From Saccharothrix sp. S26 (GTDB taxonomy: Bacteria; Actinomycetota; Actinomycetes; Mycobacteriales; Pseudonocardiaceae): DNA of 64,000 nt. The stretch lies in the NCBI RefSeq assembly GCF_021390395.1, contig NZ_JAJUWT010000010.1, positions 248,001-312,000 of the forward strand. Direction: 5' to 3'. Under the pieces are notes generated by a model. That model saw only the letters and a list, made by a program, of their open reading frames with translations, ran no database searches and was not told the origin of the DNA. Shown here piece after piece: positions 33,308-41,512 of the stretch. A program made the position numbers and the translations under genes. Within the stretch, counting starts at the first letter, position 1. The number at the start of each line of letters is the position of its first letter.

Positions 33308-34063
33308 GCCTCGTGCGGGCGGTGGGCGTGCGCAAGTCGTTCGGTGACGTCGAGGTGTTGCGGGGCGTCGACCTGTCGGTGGAAGCGGGCCAGGTGGTGT
33401 GCCTGCTCGGGCCGTCCGGCGCGGGCAAGTCGACGTTCCTGCGGTGCGTGAACCACCTGGAGACGATCGACGCGGGCCGCATCTGGGTCGACGGGCAGCC
33501 GGTCGGGTTCACCGCGCGCCGGCGGGAAGCTGTTCGAGCTGCGCGAACGGGAGGTGGCGCGGCAGCGGCGGGGCATCGGCATGGTCTTCCAGCGGTTCAA
33601 CCTGTTCCCGCACCGCACGGCCCTGGAGAACGTCGCCGAAGGGCCCGTGCACGTGCTGCGGACCCCTCGGCGGGTCGCGTCGGAGCAGGCGCGGGCGTTG
33701 CTGGACCGGGTGGGGCTCGCGGACAAGGCCGACGCCTACCCGCACCAGCTCTCCGGCGGCCAGCAGCAGCGGGTCGCGATCGCGCGGGCGCTGGCCATGC
33801 GGCCGAAGCTCATGCTGTTCGACGAGCCCACCTCGGCGCTGGACCCGGAGCTGGTCGGCGAGGTGCTGGACGTGATGGTGGACCTGGCCCGAGACGGCAT
33901 GACCATGATCGTGGTCACGCACGAGATCGGGTTCGCCCGGCAGGTGGCCGACTCGGTGGTGTTCCTCGTGGACGGTGCGGTGGTCGAGGCCGGGCCGCCG
34001 GCACAGGTGCTGGACAATCCGCGACAGCAACGCACGCAGCAGTTCCTCGCGAAGGTGCTCTAG
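33304..34063 (+). pseudogene. Amino-acid ABC transporter ATP-binding protein, set 3, frameshifted
   Basis: The gene is split between two frames. From GTG 33304 the first frame gives the N-terminus and Walker [10 protein letters not shown] up to [12 protein letters not shown]. The second frame carries [17 protein letters not shown]-loop [18 protein letters not shown], Walker [13 protein letters not shown] and VTHEIG to the stop at 34063. The break is at about 33520-33532 in GCGCGCCGGCGGG, and total length is one base over a multiple of three. Removing one base would restore a normal 252-residue ATPase. Neighbouring genes are intact, so a sequencing error in a GC run is as likely as a true mutation. 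Confidence 0.85.
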
Positions 34064-35863
34064 GTGGTCATGCGCATCCCGTCGTCCTACCTCGTCCAGT
34101 TCCACGAGCCGGAGGGGTACCTGGACTTCGCCCGCTTCGGGCCGCCGTCGTTCGCCGTGGTGGACACCACCGCCCGGCTGGTCGAGGCGTCGGCGGCGGC
34201 CGGGCCGTCCACGGTGGACGACCTCATGCGGCAGGAGCTGCGGGCGAAGGCGGCGGTGGCGCGGCTGTGCCGCGGGGACACCGACCACGTGACGCTGCTG
34301 CCGAACACGAGCACCGGGCTGTTCCAGGCGGCGCTCGGGGTCAGCGGCGAGGTGCTGGTGTCGTCGGGTGAGTTCCCGGCGAACACCTACCCGTGGGCGC
34401 GGTCGCCGTCGGTGGACGTGTCGTGGCTGCCGCCGGGGCCCGTGACGGCGGACGTGGTGCGCGAGGCGTTGACACCGGAGACGGTGGCGCTCTCGGTGAG
34501 CGCGGTGGACTTCCGCACCGGGTACCGCGCGGACCTGGCGGCGTTGCGCGAGGTGGTGGGCGACCGGCTGCTGGTCGTGGACGGGATCCAGGGCTTCGGC
34601 GTCGTGGACGAGCCGTGGGAGGTGGCCGACGTGCTGGTCGTCGGCGGCCAGAAGTGGGTGCGGGCGGGGTGGTCGACCGGCTTCATGACGTTGTCCGACC
34701 GGGCGTTGAGCAGGCTGGACCCGGTGCTGTCGGGGTGGACGGGAGCGGAGGACGCCGGGCTGTTCGACAACGGCATTCACCCGGTCGGGGAAGGGGCGGC
34801 GGGGTGGTCGATCACGAACCTGAGCCCGGTCGCGTCCGAGGCGTTGGCGGCGGGGTTGGAGTTGGTCGAGCTGGCGGGGGTCGAGGCGATCTTCGATCGG
34901 GTTGTTGAACGATCCGACGAGTTGGCGGAGGTGATCCGGGCGGTCGGGGGTGAGGTCGTGTCGGCCGTGGACCGGCGGGCGGGGATCCTCGCGTTCACGC
35001 TGCCCGGCCACCCGCCGTCGGTGGTGGGGGCGGCGTTGGCGGACGCCGGGGTGACGGCGACCGTGCGGCCGGAGCACGTGCGGTTGTCGCCGCACGCGTC
35101 GACCACGGGGGAGACGGTTGCCCGGTTCGCGGCGGCGTTGAAGGAGATGCGCGGGCCGGCTGCGGTCGTGGTGCCGTCGGGTTCGGCCGGGTCTGTTGGG
35201 TCCGTGGGGTCTGCGGGGTCTGCGGGATCTGCGGGGTTCGAGCGGGCGGGGGCGGTCACGGCGGAGGTGCTCAACGCCCTCGTTCCCACGGTGAACAGCC
35301 TGGCGGCGGCGTTGGGGCCGGGTACCGAGGTGGTGCTGCACGACCTCGGCGCGTTGCCGAACTCGATCATCGCGATCGCCGGGGACCTCACCGGGCGCAA
35401 GGTCGGTGGGCCGATGACGGATCTGCTGCTCGGGCTCGTCCGGCGGGGGACCACGCAGGATCTCGCCGGGTACGAGACGTATGCGCCGGACGGGCGGGTG
35501 ATCCACTCGTCGACGGTGTTCCTGCGGGATGAGCGGGGGGTGGCGGTCGGGTGCTTGTGCGTGAACCGGGAGCCCGGACTGGACCGTGGTCCGGAGCCGG
35601 CTGCGGTGGTGAGGGCGGCCGGGGCTCCGGTGGAGGTGTTCCCCGGTGATGTGGACACGCTCCAGCGGGTGTTGGTGGAGCGTGCCGTGGCGGCGGTCGG
35701 GGTGCCGGTGGAGTTGATGAAGAAGTCGCACAAGTCGCAGGTGGTGAAGGTGCTGGACGAGGCTGGGCTGTTCCTCATCCGCGACTCCGTCGACTACCTG
35801 GCGGGCGTGCTCGGCGTGACCCGCTACACGATCTACAACTACCTGAACGAAATCCGCGCCTGA
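34064..35863 (+). CDS. Class V PLP-dependent enzyme fused to a YheO/DauR-type regulator
   Basis: This is a 599-residue fusion. Residues 1-365 form a class V aminotransferase/cysteine-desulfurase-like fold, with the Schiff-base Lys near 197 in [16 protein letters not shown] and PLP contacts in [12 protein letters not shown] and VDGIQGFGV. Residues 370-392 are a Gly/Ser/Ala/Val linker. Residues about 395-520 match the YheO PAS-like domain ([27 protein letters not shown], '[19 protein letters not shown]'), and 555-599 the C-terminal HTH ([30 protein letters not shown]). It begins at the stop of the ATPase gene. Probably a PLP- or amino-acid-sensing regulator of the importer set; whether the enzyme half is active is unknown. 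Confidence 0.87.
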   Translation: MVMRIPSSYLVQFHEPEGYLDFARFGPPSFAVVDTTARLVEASAAAGPSTVDDLMRQELRAKAAVARLCRGDTDHVTLLPNTSTGLFQAALGVSGEVLVSSGEFPANTYPWARSPSVDVSWLPPGPVTADVVREALTPETVALSVSAVDFRTGYRADLAALREVVGDRLLVVDGIQGFGVVDEPWEVADVLVVGGQKWVRAGWSTGFMTLSDRALSRLDPVLSGWTGAEDAGLFDNGIHPVGEGAAGWSITNLSPVASEALAAGLELVELAGVEAIFDRVVERSDELAEVIRAVGGEVVSAVDRRAGILAFTLPGHPPSVVGAALADAGVTATVRPEHVRLSPHASTTGETVARFAAALKEMRGPAAVVVPSGSAGSVGSVGSAGSAGSAGFERAGAVTAEVLNALVPTVNSLAAALGPGTEVVLHDLGALPNSIIAIAGDLTGRKVGGPMTDLLLGLVRRGTTQDLAGYETYAPDGRVIHSSTVFLRDERGVAVGCLCVNREPGLDRGPEPAAVVRAAGAPVEVFPGDVDTLQRVLVERAVAAVGVPVELMKKSHKSQVVKVLDEAGLFLIRDSVDYLAGVLGVTRYTIYNYLNEIRA

Positions 35864-35874
35864 CCCCAGCTCCC

Positions 35875-36003
35875 GCGCGTGTCCTACGTTCGGAACGCGT
35901 GAGTCCTACGTTCGGAACGCGAGAGTCCTACGTTCGGAACGCGTGTGTCCTACGTTCAGAACGCGAGAGTCCTACGTTCGGGACCCCCGAGTTGAACGCT
36001 CAG
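35875..36003. repeat. Tandem TCCTACGTTC repeat element, copy B
   Basis: Five copies of TCCTACGTTC start at 35882, 35904, 35926, 35948 and 35970, exactly 22 bp apart, with spacers of GGAACGCG(T/A)GAG type, ending in GAGTTGAACGCTCAG. This is a half-element: no facing arm follows. It lies just after the stop of the PLP/YheO fusion gene. Confidence 0.9.
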
Positions 36004-36181
36004 GTGCGGTGGGGGAGTCCGGGGTGCGAGTCCGGGGGCGGTTGGCTGTGCTTGCTTCCGGCTCGATTTGACATGGGGCCCTTACGGGCACTCCAGGCAG
36101 GCCAAAGCCGGCAGGCCCGGCGGGGAAAAGCGTCCCGCCAGGCCTGCCGGCTTCGACCAGCCTAAAGCACCCGAACCCATG
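36004..36181. other. Intergenic stretch before the PheRS-like gene's 3' end
   Basis: No gene is present. It contains most of a 134-bp nested palindrome and a short GC-rich stretch linking it to repeat copy B. Confidence 0.5.
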
Positions 36182-36193
36182 TCAAATCGGGCC
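36060..36193. repeat. 134-bp nested palindrome, MITE-like
   Basis: Outer inverted repeats of 18 bp (36060-36077 and 36176-36193, one mismatch, core CGATTTGACATGGG) flank an inner 20-bp stem (36105-36124 with 36134-36153, one mismatch, core GCCGGCAGGCC) with a 9-nt loop. There is no coding capacity. The TGA stop of the PheRS-like gene lies inside the right outer repeat. It could be a miniature transposable element or a strong bidirectional terminator. Confidence 0.75.
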
Positions 36194-37282
36194 TCGGTGG
36201 GTGGGCTGCGGGTCCGTTGGGGGTGGGGTGAGGATGGCGAGGTGGGGTGGGGGGAGTGGTTCAGTGCCCTGGTGGATGGTGTTGTAGGCGGTGGTGCGGG
36301 CGGTGTTGGCTTCTTGGTCGGTCAGGGTTCTGGTCGGGTGGCGGAGGTGGAGGCGGAGGAGGACGTTCTTCTGGGTTGGGGTTGCGCCCAGGCGGGCGGC
36401 GGCGGTTGGGGGCAGGGCGGTGATCGGGGTTTCGTTGAGGATGGTGACTTCTTCGACCAGGTCGCCGATGGCGGTGCGGACCAGGTCGCCCAGGGTTTCG
36501 CTGTCGGCGTGGTGGTCGACGGCGACGGAGATGTCACGGGTGATCGAGGGGTGCTTGGAGACCGGGCGGTAGGGGGTCAGGTCCAGCATCTGGGTGCGCA
36601 CGCGGGGGTCGTCGGAGGTCAGCAGGCGGATGTCCGGGATGCCCTTGCGCAGCATCAGCAGGCGGTCCAGGCCCAGCCCCAGGGCCAGGCCGTGGACTTT
36701 GGGCGGTAGCCACGCGCGGCGCAGGACGTGGGTGGCGGCGAGGCCGCACTCGGCGACCTCCAGCCAGTGGCCGTCCACCAGGACGTCCACTTGGCGGCCC
36801 TCGGTGGTGTAGGGGTGGGTGGCCGGTGTGGTGCGGTAGGGCAGGCCCGGGAGGGCGGTGGTCAGGACGGTCTCGATCAGTTCGTCCAGGTCGGCGCGGT
36901 GGTGGGAGATCCGCCACAGGTCCAGTTGGTGCGGGGTGCCCGAGTGGACCCGGTCCACCGCGTCACGGCGGTAGACCATGCCCACGCACGCCAGCAGGAC
37001 GTCGTCCCAGTCGTGCTGGGTGCCCAGCAGGCGCAACGCCGGCGGCACCATGGCGGTCGTGTGGCTGCGCAACATGCGGTTCTCGCTGGTGTAGCGCGTG
37101 TAGCGGGCGTCACGGGTGACGGCGTCGGGTGGGTAGCCCAACGCGGTGTAGTTGTCGTCGACGGACACCTCCGGGTGGTCGCGCAGCACGCGCAGTTCAC
37201 CCGGCAGGGCGGCGAGGATGTCGTCTACCAGCAGTTGCATGGCGTGCGGCCCGTAGGCGGGGTCGCTGAGGTCGCGAGGCAT
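36182..37282 (-). CDS. Monomeric PheRS-like ligase (PheS core + FDX-ACB domain)
   Basis: This is a 366-residue protein. Residues about 20-245 are a class II aminoacyl-tRNA-synthetase core of PheS type: RYTSENRMLRSHTTAMVPPAL (motif 2 region) and GLALGLGLDRLLMLRKGIPDIR (motif 3). Residues about 265-355 form an FDX-ACB domain (YRPVSKHPSITRDISVAV). This order is that of mitochondrial PheRS, whereas bacterial PheRS is PheS plus PheT. It matches what databases call a PheS-related ligase of unknown role (SrmL). It is divergent from the B12-linked PPOX gene. An RNA charging role, or amino acid activation for a metabolite, are both possible. AAGGGACCACC precedes the ATG. Confidence 0.85.
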   Translation of the reverse strand: MPRDLSDPAYGPHAMQLLVDDILAALPGELRVLRDHPEVSVDDNYTALGYPPDAVTRDARYTRYTSENRMLRSHTTAMVPPALRLLGTQHDWDDVLLACVGMVYRRDAVDRVHSGTPHQLDLWRISHHRADLDELIETVLTTALPGLPYRTTPATHPYTTEGRQVDVLVDGHWLEVAECGLAATHVLRRAWLPPKVHGLALGLGLDRLLMLRKGIPDIRLLTSDDPRVRTQMLDLTPYRPVSKHPSITRDISVAVDHHADSETLGDLVRTAIGDLVEEVTILNETPITALPPTAAARLGATPTQKNVLLRLHLRHPTRTLTDQEANTARTTAYNTIHQGTEPLPPPHLAILTPPPTDPQPTHRGPI

Positions 37283-37454
37283 GGTGGTCCCTTCGAACGG
37301 TGGCTCGGGCCGGGTGAGAACCCCCTGGCCGGTCCCGCCACCGGGACCGCGTGAGCTAGCGCACGTCCCCAGCGGCCGGGTCTCCCGGCCGGGGGTGGCT
37401 AAATCGGCGCGTCACGTTTTCCACGATAGCCCGCGCGTGCCGCATGATGCACGC
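37283..37454. promoter_or_regulatory. Divergent leader/promoter region of the PheRS-like and PPOX genes
   Basis: Read towards the PheRS-like gene, the region contains two stable stems: CCGGCCGGG/CCCGGCCG (about 37371-37392) and GGTCCCG/CGGGACC (about 37332-37349), plus AAGGGACC next to the start. It could be a structured leader. A T-box was considered, but the conserved GGTGG(C/T)ACCGCG block was not found. Confidence 0.4.
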
Positions 37455-37841
37455 ATGTTGTCGAGCAAGGGCGAGGACTTCCGCGCGTTCTGGACCGAGC
37501 GCCACCTGTGCACGCTGACCACGATCCGCCCGGACGGCACGCCGCACGTGGTGCCGGTCGGCGTCACGCTGGACGTGGAGACGGCCACCGCCAGGGTGAT
37601 CACGTCGCGCCGGTCCCACAAGGTCCGCCAGATCCTCGCGGCCGGCTCCGCGCCCGTGGCCGTGTGCCAAGTGGACGGACGCCGCTGGTCGACGCTGGAG
37701 GGGCGGGCCGTGGTCCGGCAGGAGCCGGAGGTGGTGCGCGACGCGGAACGCCGTTACGCCGACCGCTACCGCACGCCCCGGCCCAACCCGGAGCGCGTGG
37801 TGATCGAGATCGCCGTCACGCGCGTGCTGGGGACGGTGTGA
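37455..37841 (+). CDS. PPOX-class F420-dependent oxidoreductase
   Basis: This is a 128-residue split-barrel protein of the pyridoxamine 5'-phosphate oxidase-like, F420-binding family: FWTERHLCTLTTIRPDGTPHVVPVG, 'TSRRSHKVRQILAAG' and VEGRAVV-like strand in STLEGRAVVRQEPE. Family members reduce biliverdin or other enones with F420H2. The stop overlaps the GTG of cobL, so it belongs to the B12 unit by position; a role on a corrin intermediate or tetrapyrrole is a guess. Confidence 0.88.
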   Translation: MLSSKGEDFRAFWTERHLCTLTTIRPDGTPHVVPVGVTLDVETATARVITSRRSHKVRQILAAGSAPVAVCQVDGRRWSTLEGRAVVRQEPEVVRDAERRYADRYRTPRPNPERVVIEIAVTRVLGTV

Positions 37842-38980
37842 GCGTCACCGTCATCGGCATCGGCGCGGACGGCTGGGACGGCCTGCCGACCGCGTCGCGG
37901 CGCGAGATCGAGTCGTGCGAGGTGCTGATGGGCAGCTCCCGGCAGCTCGACCTGGTGCCCGGCGAGTTCGAGCGGGTGCCGTGGCCCTCGCCGCTGGTGC
38001 CCGCGCTGCCCGGGTTGCTGGCCCGGTACGAGGGCAGGCGGGTCGGGGTGCTGGCCAGCGGCGACCCGATGTTCCACGGCATCGGCACGACGTTGGTGCG
38101 GCTGTTGGGCGAGGTGCGGGTGTTGCCGCACCCGTCGTCGGTGTCGTTGGCGTGTGCGCGGTTGGGGTGGGCGCTGGACGACGTGGACGTGGTCAGTTTG
38201 GTCGGCAAGCCCGCCGCGCTCGTCGTGCCGCACCTGCACCCGGGACGGCGCGTGCTCGTGCTCGGTGGTGATCCGCGCGAGGTCGCCGCGTTGGCCCCGG
38301 ACGCCCGGTTGACGGTGCTGGAGCAGTTGGGCGGGCCGCGGGAGCGGGTGCACCACTCGCTCGACGACGCCGACCCGCTGCACGTGCTCGCGATCGAGTG
38401 CGGTGCCGACGGCGAGTCGTTGACACCGGGGCGGCCGGACGAGGTGTTCGAGCACGACGGGCAGTTGACCAAGCGCGAGGTGCGCGCGGTGACGGTGGCG
38501 CTGCTCGCGCCGCGCCCCGGCGAGCTGCTGTGGGACGTCGGCGCGGGTGCGGGCAGCATCGCGGTCGAGTGGTGCCGGACCCACCCGAGCTGCCGGGCCA
38601 TCGCGGTGGAGAAGCACCCGGAGCGCGCTGCGCGGATCAAGCGCAACGCGACCAGGTTGGGCGTGCCGGGGATCGAGGTCGTCGTCGGCTCGTCGCCGGA
38701 GGTGTTGGACCTGGCGGCCCCCGACGCGGTGTTCATCGGGGGCGGCCTGACCGCCGCCGGTGTGGTCGAGCGCTGCTGGGACGCGCTGAGGCCCGGCGGG
38801 CGGCTGGTGGCCAACGCCGTGACGCTGGAGTCGGAGGCCGTGCTGACGCGGTGGCGCGGCCGGTTGGGCGGCGACCTGAGCCGGATCGAGGTGAGCCGGG
38901 CCGGCGCGGTCGGCGGGTTCACCGCCTGGCGGCCGCAGATGCCCGTGACCACGTGGGTAGTGACCAAGGAGAACGCGTGA
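37838..38980 (+). CDS. cobL: Precorrin-6Y C5,15-methyltransferase (decarboxylating)
   Basis: This is a 380-residue bifunctional enzyme. Residues 1-~200 are a tetrapyrrole methylase ([14 protein letters not shown]; '[18 protein letters not shown]'), and residues ~215-380 a class I SAM methyltransferase ([16 protein letters not shown]; '[10 protein letters not shown]'). It methylates C5 and C15 and decarboxylates the acetate at C12. It is coupled to the PPOX gene before it and to cobM after it by GTGA overlaps. Confidence 0.96.
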   Translation: MSVTVIGIGADGWDGLPTASRREIESCEVLMGSSRQLDLVPGEFERVPWPSPLVPALPGLLARYEGRRVGVLASGDPMFHGIGTTLVRLLGEVRVLPHPSSVSLACARLGWALDDVDVVSLVGKPAALVVPHLHPGRRVLVLGGDPREVAALAPDARLTVLEQLGGPRERVHHSLDDADPLHVLAIECGADGESLTPGRPDEVFEHDGQLTKREVRAVTVALLAPRPGELLWDVGAGAGSIAVEWCRTHPSCRAIAVEKHPERAARIKRNATRLGVPGIEVVVGSSPEVLDLAAPDAVFIGGGLTAAGVVERCWDALRPGGRLVANAVTLESEAVLTRWRGRLGGDLSRIEVSRAGAVGGFTAWRPQMPVTTWVVTKENA

Positions 38981-39720
38981 CCGTCCACTTCATCGGCGCC
39001 GGGCCCGGCGCGGCCGACCTGCTGACCCTGCGGGCGGCGCGGCTCATCGCCGAGTCGCCGGTCTGCCTGTACGCGGGCGCGCTGGTGCCGGTCGAGGTGC
39101 TGGAGCACTGCCCGCCGGGCGTCCGGCTGGTGGACACGGCGAACCTCGACCTGGACCGGATCACGGCCGAGCTGGCCGCCGCGCACGCCGCCGGCCAGGA
39201 CGTGGCCCGCCTGCACTCCGGTGACCCGTCGGTGTTCAGCGCGATGGCCGAGCAGATGCGCCGCTTGGACGCGCTGGGCATCGACTACGACGTGACGCCC
39301 GGTGTGCCGGCCTTCGCCGCGGCGGCGGCGGCGCTGAACCGCGAGCTGACCGTGCCGGGCGTCGGCCAGACCGTGGTGCTGACCCGCACGTCGGCCCGCG
39401 CCACGCCCATGCCGCCGGGGGAGGACCTGGTGTCGCTGGGGCGGTCCGGCGCCACGCTCGTGCTGCACCTGGCCGTGCAGCGGGTCGAGGAGGTGGTGGC
39501 CGACCTGCTGCCCAACTACGGCCCGGACTGCCCGGTCGCCGTGGTGGCCCGGGCCAGCCGGGAGGACGAGCTGGTGTTGCGCGGCACCTTGGCCGACATC
39601 GCCGACCAGGTGCGCGAGGCGGGGGTGAAGCGGACCGCCGTCATCGTGGTGGGGAAGGTCCTGACCGCCGAGGGCTTCCCGGACAGCCACCTCTACTCCA
39701 CCGCGCGGTGCCGCTCGTGA
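38977..39720 (+). CDS. cobM: Precorrin-4 C11-methyltransferase
   Basis: This is a 247-residue tetrapyrrole methylase of the CobM/CbiF branch: [17 protein letters not shown], '[35 protein letters not shown]', and '[20 protein letters not shown]'. It uses SAM to methylate C11 of precorrin-4. The GTG overlaps the cobL stop. It ends 5 nt from the convergent cbiD stop. Confidence 0.96.
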   Translation: MTVHFIGAGPGAADLLTLRAARLIAESPVCLYAGALVPVEVLEHCPPGVRLVDTANLDLDRITAELAAAHAAGQDVARLHSGDPSVFSAMAEQMRRLDALGIDYDVTPGVPAFAAAAAALNRELTVPGVGQTVVLTRTSARATPMPPGEDLVSLGRSGATLVLHLAVQRVEEVVADLLPNYGPDCPVAVVARASREDELVLRGTLADIADQVREAGVKRTAVIVVGKVLTAEGFPDSHLYSTARCRS

Positions 39721-39725
39721 CGGTG

Positions 39726-40784
39726 TCAGGCCCGCCCGACGACCGTGCCCGCGCGGTCGATCACGACCACGTCCACGGTGACCGGCGCGCCGCGCAGCAC
39801 GTCGTCCGCCGTGGCCTTGGCCTTCGCCGCCACCAGGTCGCCCAGCGGCACGCCCGCCGCCTGGCACACCTGCAACGCGCCGAGCGCCGTGTTGGCCCCC
39901 GTGATCGCCCCGGCCAGCGCCGGGTCGTCCACGAGGGAGGCCACGAAGCCCAGGTCGACCTGCGAGCGGCCCGAGTGCAGGTCCAGGTGGCCGTGGGCGA
40001 GCTTGGACAGCTTGCCGATGCCACCCGCGATGGTCAGCCGCGGCACGGGGTGGCGGCGCAGGTACTTCAGCACCGCGCCGGCGAAGTCGCCCATGTCCAG
40101 CAACGCGTCCTCGGGCAGCCCGTGCAGCGCCGCGGCGACCTTCTCCGACGTGCTGCCGGTGCAGCCGGCCACGTGCTCGTAGCCCTGCGCCCGCGCCACG
40201 TCGATGCCGCGCCGGATGCTGTCGATCCACGCCGAGCACGAGTACGGCACGACGATCCCCGTCGTGCCCAGGATCGACAGCCCGCCCAGGATCCCCAACC
40301 GGGGGTTCCACGTCTTGCGCGCCAGCTCCTCGCCGTGCTCGACCGAGATCGACACGACCACGTCGCCGGTGCCGCCGTGCTCGGCCGCCACCCGCGCGAC
40401 GTGCTCGCGCATCATCCGCCGCGGCACGGGGTTGATCGCGGGCTCGCCCACCGGCAGCGGCAGCCCCGGCTTGGTCACCGTGCCCACGCCGGGCCCCGCC
40501 TCGAACACCACGCCGCTGCCGGGCGCGCCGTGCCGGACCTCGGCACCGACCAGCGCGAGGTGCGTGACGTCCGGGTCGTCGCCCGCGTCCTTCACGATCG
40601 CGGCGAAGGCGCTGCCCCCGCCCAGGGACTCCCGGGCCAGCGCGAACGTCGGCGTCTGGCCCTTCGGCAGCACGATCCCGACCGGGTCGGGGAACGCGCC
40701 GGTGAGCAACGCCGTGTACGCCGCCGTGGTCGCGGCGGTGGCGCAGGCGCCGGTGGTCCAGCCGAAGCGCAGGTTCGTGCTCAC
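39726..40784 (-). CDS. cbiD: Cobalt-precorrin-5B C1-methyltransferase
   Basis: This is a 352-residue CbiD protein: 'LRFGWTTGACATAATTAAY', PRRMMREHV, 'TWNPRLGILGGLSILGTTGIVVPYSCSAWIDSIRRGIDVA', HLDLHSGRSQVDL. It methylates C1 and aids loss of acetaldehyde in the cobalt-first route. GTG 40784 was chosen (MSTNLRFGWTTG); TTG 40799 is the alternative and would place the start 6 nt from the divergent cobK. CbiD normally belongs to the anaerobic pathway, while cobG here belongs to the aerobic one. Confidence 0.95.
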   Translation of the reverse strand: MSTNLRFGWTTGACATAATTAAYTALLTGAFPDPVGIVLPKGQTPTFALARESLGGGSAFAAIVKDAGDDPDVTHLALVGAEVRHGAPGSGVVFEAGPGVGTVTKPGLPLPVGEPAINPVPRRMMREHVARVAAEHGGTGDVVVSISVEHGEELARKTWNPRLGILGGLSILGTTGIVVPYSCSAWIDSIRRGIDVARAQGYEHVAGCTGSTSEKVAAALHGLPEDALLDMGDFAGAVLKYLRRHPVPRLTIAGGIGKLSKLAHGHLDLHSGRSQVDLGFVASLVDDPALAGAITGANTALGALQVCQAAGVPLGDLVAAKAKATADDVLRGAPVTVDVVVIDRAGTVVGRA

Positions 40785-40804
40785 GACGACAGGATGCAAC
40801 AGCC

Positions 40805-41512
40805 GTGAAGACCGTGCTGGTGCTGGGTGGCACCGGGGAGGCCCGTGAGCTGGCCGCCGCGCTCGTCGACCTGCGGGTGATCTCGTCGCTGGCCGGTCGG
40901 GTGGCCGACCCGAAGCTGCCCGTCGGCGAGGTGCGCGTGGGCGGCTTCGGCGGTGTGGACGGGCTGATCGCCTACCTGCGGGCCGAACGCGTCGACGCCG
41001 TCGTGGACGCCACGCACCCGTTCGCCGACCGCATCACCGCCAACGCCCTCGCCGCCACGACCGCGACCGGCACGCCGTTCCTCGTGCTGCGCCGCCCCGG
41101 CTGGCCGCCCGAGGACGGGTGGCGTTACGTCGACAGCGTCGCCGAAGCCGCCGCGCTCGTCGCGGGCCGCCGGGCCTTCATCACCACCGGACGGCAGGAG
41201 CTGGGCGCGTTCACCGGCGGCGTGGCGCGCACGGTCGACCCGCCCGACCCGCCGAACCCGCGGCTGCACGTCGTGCTCGACCGCGGACCGTACACAGTGG
41301 ACGGTGAGGTGCGGCTGATGCGCGAGCACCGGGTGGAGGTCCTGGTCACCAAGGACAGCGGTGGTCCGATGACGGCGGCCAAGCTGACCGCCGCCCGTCA
41401 CCTCGGCATCCCGGTCGTCGTCGTGCGCCGCCCGCCGCCACCGCCCGCGCCGCTGGTGGAGACGGTCGCCGAGGCCGTCGAGTGGCTCACCCGGGGTAGC
41501 GGCGCGGGGTGA
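40805..41512 (+). CDS. cobK: Precorrin-6A reductase
   Basis: This is a 235-residue CobK/CbiJ protein: VLVLGGTGEARELAAAL, 'VDAVVDATHPFADRITANA', 'AFITTGRQELGAF', and 'VLVTKDSGGPMTAAKLTAA'. It reduces precorrin-6A at C18-C19 with NADPH. It starts from a GTG next to the divergent cbiD; its last 26 bp overlap the convergent cobIJ. Confidence 0.96.
   Translation: MKTVLVLGGTGEARELAAALVDLRVISSLAGRVADPKLPVGEVRVGGFGGVDGLIAYLRAERVDAVVDATHPFADRITANALAATTATGTPFLVLRRPGWPPEDGWRYVDSVAEAAALVAGRRAFITTGRQELGAFTGGVARTVDPPDPPNPRLHVVLDRGPYTVDGEVRLMREHRVEVLVTKDSGGPMTAAKLTAARHLGIPVVVVRRPPPPPAPLVETVAEAVEWLTRGSGAG

Noticed and set aside
34064..35863. MocR-type regulator
   Set aside because: The HTH is C-terminal and YheO-like, and the enzyme half is class V, unlike MocR.
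35882..35980. Regular 22-bp repeats resembling a CRISPR array
   Set aside because: Repeat core of 10 bp with nearly identical spacers and no cas genes; it is a tandem repeat, not a CRISPR array.
37283..37454. T-box leader for the PheRS-like gene
   Set aside because: Hairpins are present but the conserved antiterminator core was not found.
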